Below are positions 1-8,282 of a stretch of 64,000 bases of DNA, piece after piece (position 1 is the stretch's first letter; each line of letters opens with the position of its first letter). The stretch lies in assembly GCA_016703945.1 (NCBI GenBank), contig JADJBC010000045.1:221567-285566 (forward strand). The letters run 5' to 3'. Origin of the DNA: Candidatus Aalborgicola danicus (GTDB lineage Bacteria; Pseudomonadota; Gammaproteobacteria; Burkholderiales; Burkholderiaceae_C). A program made the position numbers and the translations under genes. A model generated the notes under the pieces. It searched no databases. It saw nothing but the letters and a program-made list of their open reading frames with translations, and had not been told where the DNA came from.

Positions 1-587
1 GGCGCGTTGTTGACCTTGAACTCGACCAGAATGCTGCGCATGTCGCGCTGGTAACGTGCCAAAGTTCCGTACAACAGGAGAGCCCGCTCGGCTTTGTTGA
101 GTTGCAGCAGTCCGGCCAGGGCATTGATGTTCTTTTCGACCAACGTGGACTGCCGTTTAAGCGAATGACTCAACCACTCGCCCGTCACACTCAAGACAGA
201 GATCAGGTCCTTGGGCTGATCCTTGGCGTATTCGTCCAAGAAGAAATACAACGTGGCTTCATCGTAGGGGCCGCGCCACACACCATGTCGTGCCAGAAAT
301 TCGGTTCCGTCCAGCAATTCATGGCCACGCCACAACTCGTTGCTGATACAACGCCGCGTCAAAAATTCCCGTAGCCGCGCCAACACCGTCACCGGCCATA
401 CCAAATGGCGGCCGGCGAGCCCAACGATGCCATTGAAGTCCCGACGCACGTTCAGGCTGGCGCCCTGGCGGGCCGCCAGGGTCAGCACAAAGTGGGAACA
501 CATCAGATCCAAAACTGGCGCCTCCAAGAGGCCCGGTGAGGGAATCAGGTGCCCGCCCAAGGGCTGGGACAGCAAACGCTTGGCCAT
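1..587 (-). CDS. AAA-ATPase-like protein, N-terminal part, runs off the window edge
   Basis: An open reading frame starts at 587 on the minus strand and has no stop before base 1, so only about 195 N-terminal residues are present. The start ATG follows a good Shine-Dalgarno (CCGGAGG, about 6 bases away). The protein begins MAKRLLSQPLGGHLIPS, is rich in Leu and Arg, and ends in a segment around LKRQSTLVEKNINALAGLL. From memory this resembles the N-terminal region of large Comamonadaceae AAA-family ATPases, but Walker motifs would lie outside the window, so the function is an inference. The gene is divergent from the threonine ammonia-lyase gene with 133 bases between starts. Confidence is high that it codes and low for the name. 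Confidence 0.6.
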   Translation of the reverse strand, partial: MAKRLLSQPLGGHLIPSPGLLEAPVLDLMCSHFVLTLAARQGASLNVRRDFNGIVGLAGRHLVWPVTVLARLREFLTRRCISNELWRGHELLDGTEFLARHGVWRGPYDEATLYFFLDEYAKDQPKDLISVLSVTGEWLSHSLKRQSTLVEKNINALAGLLQLNKAERALLLYGTLARYQRDMRSILVEFKVNNA

Positions 588-720
588 CAAACGCCTCCGG
601 CACAATGAAGTACGAGCCCACCATACAGCAGACTGGCGCAAGAGGGAAGTAGGGGGCTGCAGTTTTTCGTCACCGTGCCTACAGGCCTGACGAGACCATA
701 ATTTGCCGCACAATGTCGCG

Positions 721-1920
721 ATGATTGATTACAACGACGTCCTTGCGGCTGCACAACGGCTCCATGGCCACGTGCTGCGCACACCCTGTGTTGCTTCCAA
801 AACCTTGTCCGACATCACCGGTGCGCAAGTATTTCTCAAATTCGAAAACTTGCAGTTCACTGCCTCCTTTAAGGAGCGTGGCGCCTGCAACAAACTGGCG
901 CAATTGACGCCAGAGCAGTCGGCGCAGGGCGTGATCGCCATGAGCGCAGGCAATCACGCCCAAGGTGTGGCCTACCACGCGCAGCGCTTGGGCTTACAAG
1001 CCGTCATCGTCATGCCGCGCTTCACGCCGGGTGTCAAAGTGGAGCGCACCCGCGGTTTTGGGGCCGAGGTCATCCTGCATGGTGACACGCTGGAAGAAGC
1101 TCGCAGTCACGCTTTCATTCTGGCCGAGCAACGCCGTCTGACCTTTGTCCACCCCTATGACGACGATGCCATCATCGCCGGGCAAGGAACGGTGGCGCTG
1201 GAAATGCTGGAAGACGTGCCAAACCTGGACACTTTGGTAATCGCCATTGGGGGCGGTGGTTTGATTTCCGGCATGGCCACCGTGGCCAAGGCGCTGCATC
1301 CAGAAATGGAAGTGGTGGGGGTGCAAACCGTGCGTTTTCCCGCCATGTTCAACGCAGTCAAGGGTGAACACCACCCGCAGGGCAGCAGCACCATCGCCGA
1401 AGGCATTGCGGTCGGTACACCCGGACGCATCCCCATGGAAATCATCCGCCAACGTGTGGATGATCTGGTGCTGGTCGACGAGGGCGATATTGAGCAGGCC
1501 TTGGTCATGCTGCTTGAAGTGGAAAAGACCCTGGTCGAGGGGGCAGGCGCCGTTGGCCTGGCAGCGCTTTTGAAATACCCCGAGCGCTTCAAGGACAAAC
1601 GGGTGGGTCTGGTCTTGTGTGGCGGCAATATAGACCCCTTGTTGTTGGCGGCCATCATTGAGCGCGGCATGGTGCGAGCGGGCCGTCTGGCACGCATCCG
1701 GGTTGGCGCCAGGGATGTGCCCGGTTCTTTGGCTCGTATTACGGCCATGGTGGCCGAAGCGGGCGCCAATATCGAGGAAGTGCACCACCAACGGGCGTTC
1801 ACCACCCTGTCGGCTCAAAACGCAGAAATTGAACTGGTGGTGCAGACCCGTGGGCATTCCCACGTGAGCGACGTACTAACCGTGCTGATACAAGCCGGTT
1901 TTGACACCCAGTTAGGTTAG
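721..1920 (+). CDS. ilvA: threonine ammonia-lyase (PLP, one ACT domain)
   Basis: A 399-residue enzyme that deaminates L-threonine to 2-oxobutanoate, the first step toward isoleucine or a catabolic route. The PLP lysine is K51 in the motif SFKERGA, and the glycine-rich phosphate-binding loop GGGGLISG lies near residue 178. A C-terminal ACT domain begins near residue 321 (RIRVGARDVPGSLARI), so this is the short form of about 400 residues with one ACT domain, not the roughly 510-residue biosynthetic form. ATG 721 was preferred to the upstream TTG at 703 because MIDYNDVLAAAQRL is the usual beginning of the family. It stands alone, and a small membrane-peptide gene follows after 93 bases. The choice between ilvA and tdcB naming is open. 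Confidence 0.93.
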   Translation: MIDYNDVLAAAQRLHGHVLRTPCVASKTLSDITGAQVFLKFENLQFTASFKERGACNKLAQLTPEQSAQGVIAMSAGNHAQGVAYHAQRLGLQAVIVMPRFTPGVKVERTRGFGAEVILHGDTLEEARSHAFILAEQRRLTFVHPYDDDAIIAGQGTVALEMLEDVPNLDTLVIAIGGGGLISGMATVAKALHPEMEVVGVQTVRFPAMFNAVKGEHHPQGSSTIAEGIAVGTPGRIPMEIIRQRVDDLVLVDEGDIEQALVMLLEVEKTLVEGAGAVGLAALLKYPERFKDKRVGLVLCGGNIDPLLLAAIIERGMVRAGRLARIRVGARDVPGSLARITAMVAEAGANIEEVHHQRAFTTLSAQNAEIELVVQTRGHSHVSDVLTVLIQAGFDTQLG

Positions 1921-2013
1921 TGTGCGCGGGGTCGCGGCCAAAACCAGGCTGCAAGCTACGCTTGTAGGTAAAATCCGCCGCAACTCCAATCTAGAACAAA
2001 AGGAAAAAACACC

Positions 2014-2154
2014 ATGTCCGCTCCCACTCCCGCAACTCAAGGTCAGCCTGTCGACCCGGTTGAAGCGATCGTTCCGATGATTCCCATCGTCTTGCCCGTG
2101 GTTGGCGGCGTTCTGATTTTCTTATTGGCCTTTATCGCTGTATCAATGGCCTGA
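2014..2154 (+). CDS. 46-residue single-pass membrane peptide
   Basis: A short gene with ATG at 2014 and TGA at 2152-2154, preceded by an A-rich ribosome-binding region (AAAAGGAAAAAAC). The product begins MSAPTPATQGQPVDPVEAIV and ends in one hydrophobic helix, roughly residues 22-44 (IPIVLPVVGGVLIFLLAFIA). The N-terminal half is Pro/Thr/Gln-rich and soluble. I do not recognise the family. Coding is supported by the Shine-Dalgarno, the clean stop and the clear two-part composition. A short hairpin (arms 2168-2174 and 2180-2186) follows the stop. Confidence 0.6.
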   Translation: MSAPTPATQGQPVDPVEAIVPMIPIVLPVVGGVLIFLLAFIAVSMA

Positions 2155-2626
2155 GTTTACTGATCCTCCCAGCCGCAATGGCTGGGTGATGAAGGCCCAT
2201 TGCGAGTCTTCTTTTGCCGCTACGCCAGCTATAAAGAGGCTGGCGTAGCGGCAGCCAAACACCCCTGAATTCATCGCGCTCGTCAAGAGCAGGCGTCGTG
2301 TTGACTTGCCCACCAACCGCCTTGCTGCGGGGGGACCCGCGCACCCACACCAGCCACAGACATCGTCGTCGGACCACCGCGAATGCAACTTTTTGACCTT
2401 TCTCCTAAATTCCAAAGACGCATAACCTCATGCTTTGTTTGCATAGATTTTACGTGTAACTGACATGTAACAGCGGTACCGGTTCTTAAAATGATTACCT
2501 TGTCCAAAGTTGCCTGCGTGAAATTGTGCGGTTGAGGTATCTGCAGTTTTACCTGGAAACCGTTTTCTCAAAGTCGAAGCACCGCTTTCATTTTGAAAAG
2601 ACGATTTTCAAACTAGGAGCTATCTT
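2155..2626. other. 472-base intergenic region with hairpins, upstream of pckG
   Basis: No convincing gene. After the small membrane peptide come a 7-bp hairpin (CCCAGCC at 2168, GGCTGGG at 2180) and a perfect 14-bp hairpin at 2216-2252. The pckG-proximal part is A+T-richer and holds two direct TGTAAC hexamers at 2455-2460 and 2466-2471, a possible regulator site. An AGGAG ribosome-binding site sits just before pckG. Confidence 0.5.
2216..2252. repeat. perfect 14-bp stem-loop
   Basis: GCCGCTACGCCAGC at 2216-2229 pairs perfectly with GCTGGCGTAGCGGC at 2239-2252 across a 9-base loop (TATAAAGAG). No T-tract follows on either strand, so a canonical Rho-independent terminator is not supported. It may be an RNA-stabilising or repeat element between the small peptide gene and pckG. 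Confidence 0.7.
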
Positions 2627-4513
2627 ATGAACGCACCCGTTATGCAGGGCTTGAATCTCAACACGCCAAGCTACGTCAAAAACCCCAAGCTGATCGCCTG
2701 GGTGGCCGATATGGCCGCACTGACCAAACCGGCCGCCATCTACTGGTGCGACGGTTCGGAAGAGGAATACCAGCGCCTGTGCCAGCAACTGGTTGACGGT
2801 GGCACCTTCAAAAAGCTCAACCCCGCCAAGCGCCCCAATTCCTTCCTGGCCTGCTCCGACCCCAGCGACGTCGCCCGCGTGGAAGACCGCACCTATATCT
2901 GCTCCGAGCAGAAAGAGAATGCCGGTCCCACCAACAACTGGATGGCTCCCGCCGACATGCGCAAGTTGCTGCAAACCGGCAAGGACGGCGAAAAGGCCTT
3001 GTTCGATGGTTGCATGAAGGGCCGCACCATGTATGTGGTGCCGTTCTCCATGGGCCCGCTCGGTTCGCACATCGCCCACATCGGCATTGAACTTTCTGAC
3101 AGCGCCTATGTGGCCGTCAACCAGAAGATCATGACCCGCATGGGCAAGGCCGTGTACGACGTGCTGGGTGTGGACGGTGCCTTTGTGCCCTGCGTGCACA
3201 CCGTAGGCGCGCCGCTGGAAGCCGGCCAGGCCGACGTGAAGTGGCCCTGCAACAAGACCAAGTACATCGTGCACTACCCCGAGACCCGCGAAATCTGGTC
3301 CTACGGTTCCGGCTACGGCGGCAACGCGCTGCTGGGCAAGAAGTGCTTTGCGCTGCGCATTGCATCCAATATGGGACGAGACGAGGGCTGGCTGGCCGAG
3401 CACATGCTGATTCTGGGCGTGACCAACCCCCAAGGCAAGAAGTACCACGTCGCTGCCGCCTTCCCAAGCGCCTGCGGTAAGACCAATTTCTCGATGCTGG
3501 TGCCGCCAGAAGCCGGTTTCGCTGGCTGGAAGGTCACCACCATTGGTGACGACATCGCCTGGGTCAAGCCCCATGCCGACGGCAAGATGTACGCCATCAA
3601 CCCCGAAGCCGGTTACTTCGGCGTGGCCCCCGGCACCAACATGCACACCAACCCCAACTGCATGCGCAGCCTGGACAAGAACGTGATTTTCACCAACGTG
3701 GCCCTGACCGATGACGGCGACGTCTGGTGGGAAGGCATGGAGAAGGACGGCGGCGGCCTGCCCGACCACCTGATTGACTGGCAAGGCAAGGACTGGACGC
3801 CAGCCATTGCCAAGGAAACCGGCGCCAAGGCGGCCCACCCCAATTCCCGTTTCACGGTGGCCGCCACCAACAACCCCGCGCTGGACCCCGAGTGGGACAA
3901 CCCCAATGGCGTGGCCATCGACGCCTTCATCTTTGGTGGCCGTCGCTCCACCACGGTGCCTTTGGTCACCGAAGCCCGCACCTGGATGGAAGGCGTGTAC
4001 ATGGCCGCCACCATGGGCAGTGAGACCACCGCCGCCGCTGTTGGCCAGATGGGCGTAGTCCGCCGCGACCCGTTTGCCATGCTGCCGTTCTGCGGCTACA
4101 ACATGAGCGACTACTTCCAGCACTGGCTGGACATGGAGCACAAGCTCGAAGAATCCGGCCACACGCTGCCCAAGATCTACTGCGTGAACTGGTTCCGCAA
4201 GGGCGATGACGGTAAGTTTGTCTGGCCTGGCTATGGCGACAACATGCGCGTGTTGAAGTGGATGATCGACCGGCTGGAAGGTACAGCCACGGGTAGCGAG
4301 AATGGTTTTGGCGTGAGCCCCGCCTATGCCGAAATCAACTGGACCGGCCTGGACTTCAGCCAGGCCCAGTTTGACAGCGTCACCAGCCTGGACAAGGGCG
4401 CCTGGAAGCAGGAATTCGCCCTGCACGACGAACTGTTCACCCAGTTGGCCTACCACCTGCCCAAGGCCCTGGTTGAAACCAAAACCCAACTTGAGCAACG
4501 CCTAACTGCTTGA
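2627..4513 (+). CDS. pckG: phosphoenolpyruvate carboxykinase (GTP)
   Basis: A 628-residue cytosolic enzyme interconverting oxaloacetate plus GTP and phosphoenolpyruvate plus CO2; it is the gluconeogenic branch point. The kinase P-loop region FPSACGKTNFSM places the family-specific catalytic cysteine at C283 and the phosphate-binding lysine at K285. Other conserved blocks include GSHIAHIGIELSDS and GDDIAWVKP. Length and motifs fit GTP-type PEPCK, not the ATP-type PckA. The ATG at 2627 follows AGGAG. It is transcribed alone, with a long leader of about 470 bases upstream that may carry regulation. It fits growth on acids that enter at acetyl-CoA or C4 level, such as the products of the catabolic genes in this window. 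Confidence 0.97.
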   Translation: MNAPVMQGLNLNTPSYVKNPKLIAWVADMAALTKPAAIYWCDGSEEEYQRLCQQLVDGGTFKKLNPAKRPNSFLACSDPSDVARVEDRTYICSEQKENAGPTNNWMAPADMRKLLQTGKDGEKALFDGCMKGRTMYVVPFSMGPLGSHIAHIGIELSDSAYVAVNQKIMTRMGKAVYDVLGVDGAFVPCVHTVGAPLEAGQADVKWPCNKTKYIVHYPETREIWSYGSGYGGNALLGKKCFALRIASNMGRDEGWLAEHMLILGVTNPQGKKYHVAAAFPSACGKTNFSMLVPPEAGFAGWKVTTIGDDIAWVKPHADGKMYAINPEAGYFGVAPGTNMHTNPNCMRSLDKNVIFTNVALTDDGDVWWEGMEKDGGGLPDHLIDWQGKDWTPAIAKETGAKAAHPNSRFTVAATNNPALDPEWDNPNGVAIDAFIFGGRRSTTVPLVTEARTWMEGVYMAATMGSETTAAAVGQMGVVRRDPFAMLPFCGYNMSDYFQHWLDMEHKLEESGHTLPKIYCVNWFRKGDDGKFVWPGYGDNMRVLKWMIDRLEGTATGSENGFGVSPAYAEINWTGLDFSQAQFDSVTSLDKGAWKQEFALHDELFTQLAYHLPKALVETKTQLEQRLTA

Positions 4514-4700
4514 TCTTTGCTGTCCAATCGGCTGGCGCTACCTCCTCTGAGGTGCGCCCGGCCATGCCACCGGGTATGCTGCTTTACGCCGGGCGGCCTT
4601 CGTGCAAGCTGATGAACTTCGCTTGGTCGATTGAGCGAAACGCTGGGCGAGTTGTCAGAGCGCCAATGGTGAGCAAACTTGCTTGCAGAAACGAAACAGG

Positions 4701-5120
4701 CTAAGCGCGTTCGCCTTCGCTGTAGAGTTTGGCCATCTGCAGGTCGCGCATGACGCGGTGGTCATGTTGTGCCAGGTCCCACAATTGGGCTTCATCGCGT
4801 CGCACTGCATTGAGCCGTGCCCAACGAGCCGCCTCTGCAGCCAGAGAGGCGCTGAGCTGGCGCAACGGCGGCGCCAACAAAGCCAGCGCCGCAAAAGCAA
4901 CGGTCCATAACGCGACCCAGACGACCAACAGATGTCCATCAGCCCAGGTTTCGATCAATTGATCCGCAACCACCATCAATGCCGCCACGACGGCGGCTAA
5001 TAACATGCCCGCCAGGGTTCTGGACCCGTCTTGGGTCCCACCTGGCGCGCGTGTGGACATGGCAGGATTGGCGTCACCTGCTCCGCTTGGAATGAAATAA
5101 GGTTGAACCGGACGTGCCAT
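4701..5120 (-). CDS. two-pass membrane protein of unknown function
   Basis: A protein of 139 residues starting at 5120 (MARPVQPYFIPSG). The frame stays open to an ATG at 5168, but AAGGAG lies 6 bases before the 5120 start, which decides it. Two hydrophobic helices lie at about residues 36-53 (AGMLLAAVVAALMVVADQ) and 64-83, followed by a charged, helical C-terminal tail (AEAARWARLNAVRRDEAQLWDLAQ). The N-terminus is probably cytoplasmic and Pro/Gly-rich. It is divergent from the LysR gene at 5249, which could regulate it. No family recognised. Confidence 0.75.
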   Translation of the reverse strand: MARPVQPYFIPSGAGDANPAMSTRAPGGTQDGSRTLAGMLLAAVVAALMVVADQLIETWADGHLLVVWVALWTVAFAALALLAPPLRQLSASLAAEAARWARLNAVRRDEAQLWDLAQHDHRVMRDLQMAKLYSEGERA

Positions 5121-5186
5121 GGCGAACTCCTTGGGCATGTGGGAAAGGGAAGATTTTTGGATTTTCATAACTGGATATTAGGGTTT

Positions 5187-5196
5187 ATACTAGTAT
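5187..5196. promoter_or_regulatory. ATACTAGTAT palindrome in a divergent promoter region
   Basis: A perfect 10-base palindrome lies in the A+T-rich 128-base gap between the membrane-protein gene and the LysR gene. Its position suits a LysR-type operator or overlapping -10 boxes, but this is inference from position and symmetry only. Confidence 0.3.
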
Positions 5197-5248
5197 TGCA
5201 CAACTTTAGTTTAGTGATTCGACCCATTCACGGGACTTATGATTTGGC

Positions 5249-6205
5249 ATGCCACCTTCCAGCCTTCGCAACTTCGACCTCAATCTGCTCAAAGTGTTTG
5301 ATGCGGTGATGGCGGAGCGCAGTCTGACCAGCGCCGCTCACCAATTGGCCCTGACCCAGCCCGCCGTGAGCAACGCCTTGCGCCGGTTGCGTGAAACCTT
5401 GGGTGATGAATTGCTGGTTCGACAGGGGCGTAACCTGGTGCCGACACCGCGCGCCCAGGAACTGTGGCCTGCAGTACGGGATACGCTGTTGCGCCTGCAA
5501 ACGGCAATCGCGCCCAATGTGTTCGATCCGGCAAGCGCATCTACGACCTTTGTGCTGACGATGGCCGACGCTACCGCTGCGGAACTGATGCCGCCCCTGG
5601 TGGAGCTCATTACAGAGCGCGCCCCCGATGTTTCGTTGCGGGTGGTCCCCCTGACCACGCGCGATCCGCGTCGACTGCTCGACGAAGGACACGCCGACCT
5701 CGCCATTGGCAACTTTCCGGCCGTCATGGCGGATCTGACTGCGCGTGCGCAATCGGGCGAGCGTGTGCCGTTTTTGCACCATCGCCTGTTTCAGGGAGAC
5801 TATGTGTGCACCATGCGCAAAGGGCATCCCCTCGCCAAAGGCCGACTCACACTCGACCGTTTTTGCGCCGCGCGACACATGCTGGTCAGCTTTTCAGGAA
5901 GGGCCTATGGATTCATTGACGAAGCCTTGGGCGCGCTGGACCGCAGTCGGCGTGTGGTGCTGACCGTCAACCAGTTTTTTACGGCAGGCAAAATCGTGGC
6001 CCACTCGGACCTGTTGACGGTGTTGCCCCGCCATTTTGTGGGTGTGACCGGTTTTGCCGACCGGTTGGTATTGCGAGAGTTGCCCTTCACCCCCCCCACC
6101 ATTCAGGTCGACGCCTTGTGGCACCAACGCAAAGACGCCTCAAGCGCCCATGCCTGGTTACGCACCCGGGTCGCAGAACTCGCTGCCAAAGCCTTTGACG
6201 AATGA
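5249..6205 (+). CDS. LysR-family transcriptional regulator
   Basis: A 318-residue LysR-type regulator. The winged helix-turn-helix occupies about residues 8-66 (LRNFDLNLLKVFDAVMAE, then AAHQLALTQPAVSNALRRLR), followed by a periplasmic-binding-like effector domain. The N-terminal signature FDLNLLKVFDAV is typical of the NahR/NodD/LeuO-like subgroup. Its stop overlaps the metallophosphoesterase start by 4 bases (ATGA), so the two are translationally coupled. It is divergent from a two-pass membrane protein gene. The effector is unknown. Confidence 0.9.
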   Translation: MPPSSLRNFDLNLLKVFDAVMAERSLTSAAHQLALTQPAVSNALRRLRETLGDELLVRQGRNLVPTPRAQELWPAVRDTLLRLQTAIAPNVFDPASASTTFVLTMADATAAELMPPLVELITERAPDVSLRVVPLTTRDPRRLLDEGHADLAIGNFPAVMADLTARAQSGERVPFLHHRLFQGDYVCTMRKGHPLAKGRLTLDRFCAARHMLVSFSGRAYGFIDEALGALDRSRRVVLTVNQFFTAGKIVAHSDLLTVLPRHFVGVTGFADRLVLRELPFTPPTIQVDALWHQRKDASSAHAWLRTRVAELAAKAFDE

Positions 6206-7050
6206 AAGTGCAATTGCTCTCGGACCTGCACCTGGAGGCCCATCCCCATTGGGTCCCCCACGCAGCCCATGGAGCTGACATGCTGGTATTGGCTGGGGAT
6301 ATCGGGTCTTACCAGACGGGATCACAACTGGCCGATAGCGACTTCGGCCTGGCGCGTTTTTCGCCATTAACCGGTTGGCCGACACCTGTGGTGTTTGTGC
6401 CCGGCAACCATGAGTATGACGCACTGGATTTCGATATCGCCCATGCACGGCTGCGCGAGACTTGCGAGCGTCTGGGCATGATCTGGCTGGAGCGGGAGAG
6501 CACGGTGCTGGGGGGCGTGCGGTTTGTGGGCACAACCCTGTGGTCCGATTTCGATGCACTGGCCCCGTCCTGTTCTGCACCAACAACCGCTTCCCACCAC
6601 CCCTCTGGCATCAATCCGTTGGCACAACAACTGAAAGCCCGCGACAAAGCCTTTCGGGCCGCCAACTACTACTTGCGCAAGACGCAGACCACACGCCAGG
6701 GGGAGTCCTGGTTGGCAGAAGGCGTGCGCGAACAAGCGCTAACGTGCCAAACGTGGCTGCGCGAGGCCCTTCAGATCCCGTTTGATGGCCCCACGGTCGC
6801 CATCACCCACTTTGCGCCCAGTTTGCACAGCGCAGACCCGCGTTACGGTCTCACTCCGGGCACAGCCGGTTTCTGCAACGCCCTGGATGATTTGTTACCG
6901 TTTGCCCAAGTGTGGATGCACGGCCACTTGCACGCACCCAGCAACTATGTGCAACGGGGATGTCGGGTCGTCGCCAATCCGATGGGGTACGCACGCAAGA
7001 ACGAACAAGCGGCGTTCCAACCCAACCTTCTGATCGAAATAACCATCTAG
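6202..7050 (+). CDS. calcineurin-like metallophosphoesterase
   Basis: A 282-residue protein with the full dinuclear metal signature: D8 and H10 in SDLHLEAH, D33 in AGDIG, GNHEYD near residue 69, a histidine in ITHFAP near 197, and H240, H242 and H244 in HGHLHAPSNYV. It should hydrolyse a phosphoester; the substrate cannot be told from sequence. The ATG overlaps the stop of the upstream LysR gene (ATGA), so the two are probably co-expressed. No signal peptide, so cytoplasmic. Confidence 0.9.
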   Translation: MKVQLLSDLHLEAHPHWVPHAAHGADMLVLAGDIGSYQTGSQLADSDFGLARFSPLTGWPTPVVFVPGNHEYDALDFDIAHARLRETCERLGMIWLERESTVLGGVRFVGTTLWSDFDALAPSCSAPTTASHHPSGINPLAQQLKARDKAFRAANYYLRKTQTTRQGESWLAEGVREQALTCQTWLREALQIPFDGPTVAITHFAPSLHSADPRYGLTPGTAGFCNALDDLLPFAQVWMHGHLHAPSNYVQRGCRVVANPMGYARKNEQAAFQPNLLIEITI

Positions 7051-7061
7051 CCCACGTCAGT

Positions 7062-7074
7062 CATACATTGTATG
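7062..7074. promoter_or_regulatory. CATACA-T-TGTATG palindrome upstream of a universal stress gene
   Basis: A 13-base odd palindrome with perfect 6-base arms lies 112 bases before the universal stress protein start and just after the metallophosphoesterase stop. It is a plausible operator for the stress gene. The assignment rests on symmetry and position only. Confidence 0.3.
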
Positions 7075-7185
7075 CTACTGTATTGAGAGCATTTGCGGTC
7101 ACTCAAGTCACTGAAAACGACACTATCGCACTCACCACCGCGTGGGACCCTGGTTACACTTGCCCTATTGCACAAGGAGCAGTTC

Positions 7186-7608
7186 ATGAAGATTCTTCTG
7201 GCCGTTGATGGCAGCACCTACAGCAAGAAAATGCTGGCATACCTGAGCACCCACGAGAGCCTGCTTAGCAGCACCAACAGCTACACCATCTTCAACGCCC
7301 AGCCGGCGCTGCCGCCGAGGGCGCGCGCGGCAGTCGGCAAGGAAATTGTCGAAAAGTACTACAGCGACGAAAGCGAAAAGGTTGTTGCGCCCGTCAGCAA
7401 GTTCTTGCTACGCCACGGAATCAACGCCAAATCCATCTCCAAGGTGGGACCGGCTGGCGCCGCGATTGCAAAATTTGCGTCGGAAGGCCAGTTCGACCTG
7501 ATTGTCATGGGGTCGCACGGGCACGGTGCCGTGCTGAACATGGTCATGGGGTCGGTGGCCAACCAGGTACTGGCGCACTGCAAGGTGCCCGTGCTTCTGG
7601 TCCGATAA
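7186..7608 (+). CDS. universal stress protein, UspA family
   Basis: A 140-residue single-domain Usp. It begins MKILLAVDGSTYSKKML, with the conserved VDGS turn after strand 1, and ends with the nucleotide-binding signature GSHGHGAVLNMVMGSVANQVL and a terminal VPVLLVR strand. ATG 7186 is chosen because AAGGAG lies at 7174-7179, although the frame is open further upstream. The G-rich signature suggests an ATP-binding Usp. It is monocistronic and convergent with the TetR gene at 7630. Confidence 0.93.
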   Translation: MKILLAVDGSTYSKKMLAYLSTHESLLSSTNSYTIFNAQPALPPRARAAVGKEIVEKYYSDESEKVVAPVSKFLLRHGINAKSISKVGPAGAAIAKFASEGQFDLIVMGSHGHGAVLNMVMGSVANQVLAHCKVPVLLVR

Positions 7609-7629
7609 AGCTCCGGTCAGGCTGGCCGA

Positions 7630-8247
7630 TCAGCGGGCGTTTAACCCATCGAAGCAGGTCGAGAGCACCAATTCCACAATTTCGCCATCGGTGTGTTGGC
7701 CACCCATTTTGAGGAACTCCAGTACCGGGTCACAGGCTCTGGCATACAAGGTGTAGAGCACTGCAATGGCGGGTAGTGCCGGATTGATGCGCCCTTGCGC
7801 CTGCGCCTCTTCAATCCATGCGCCCAGTTGGTCACTGACTTCGATCAGGCCATTCATATAGTCCGGGTTAGCGATCAGCGTAGCCCGCAGGCTGGAATTC
7901 TGGCTTGGCAAGGACGGCATACCACCCGCCAGTTTTAGCTCCATGGTCCAACGCACCACGGCGCGCAACTGTTCCAGCGGCGTGGCTTCTGCAGGCAATC
8001 CTTGCAAGTAGGCCTGGGCTTTGCGCATCACGCGCACCATGGCTGCGGCTGCCAGGTCCTCCTTGCTGGGAAAGTGTTTGTAGAGGCTGGCCTTGGCAAT
8101 GCCCACCTGTGCCGCAACTTCGTCGACCGTCATGGCTTCAAAGCCTTTTTCTGCGAGCAGGTGGTTGACGACTTCGATGATCGCGTCTTCGCGCGCCTGC
8201 AGCATTTGCGCCTTGAAGGAAACCTTAATTACGGGTGTGCGTGTCAT
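7630..8247 (-). CDS. TetR-family transcriptional regulator
   Basis: A 205-residue TetR-type repressor. The N-terminal helix-turn-helix is around residues 33-57 (MTVDEVAAQVGIAKASLYKHFPSK), followed by an all-helical ligand domain. It lies 35 bases downstream of the ArgP-type LysR gene on the same strand and may be co-transcribed with it. The start at 8247 has only a weak ribosome-binding site; M15 (8205) is the alternative. No target is evident from neighbours. Confidence 0.9.
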   Translation of the reverse strand: MTRTPVIKVSFKAQMLQAREDAIIEVVNHLLAEKGFEAMTVDEVAAQVGIAKASLYKHFPSKEDLAAAAMVRVMRKAQAYLQGLPAEATPLEQLRAVVRWTMELKLAGGMPSLPSQNSSLRATLIANPDYMNGLIEVSDQLGAWIEEAQAQGRINPALPAIAVLYTLYARACDPVLEFLKMGGQHTDGEIVELVLSTCFDGLNAR

Positions 8248-8282
8248 AGCACTATTCTAGCCACCGTCGTCAAAAAATGGAA

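Noticed and set aside
2588..4498. A 636-codon open frame antisense to pckG
   Set aside because: It is the third-codon-position shadow of a G+C-rich gene, has repetitive His/Gly/Val composition and no family match, while pckG is certain.
4510..4704. A 64-codon frame after pckG
   Set aside because: No ribosome-binding site and no sensible product; it fills the gap between convergent genes.
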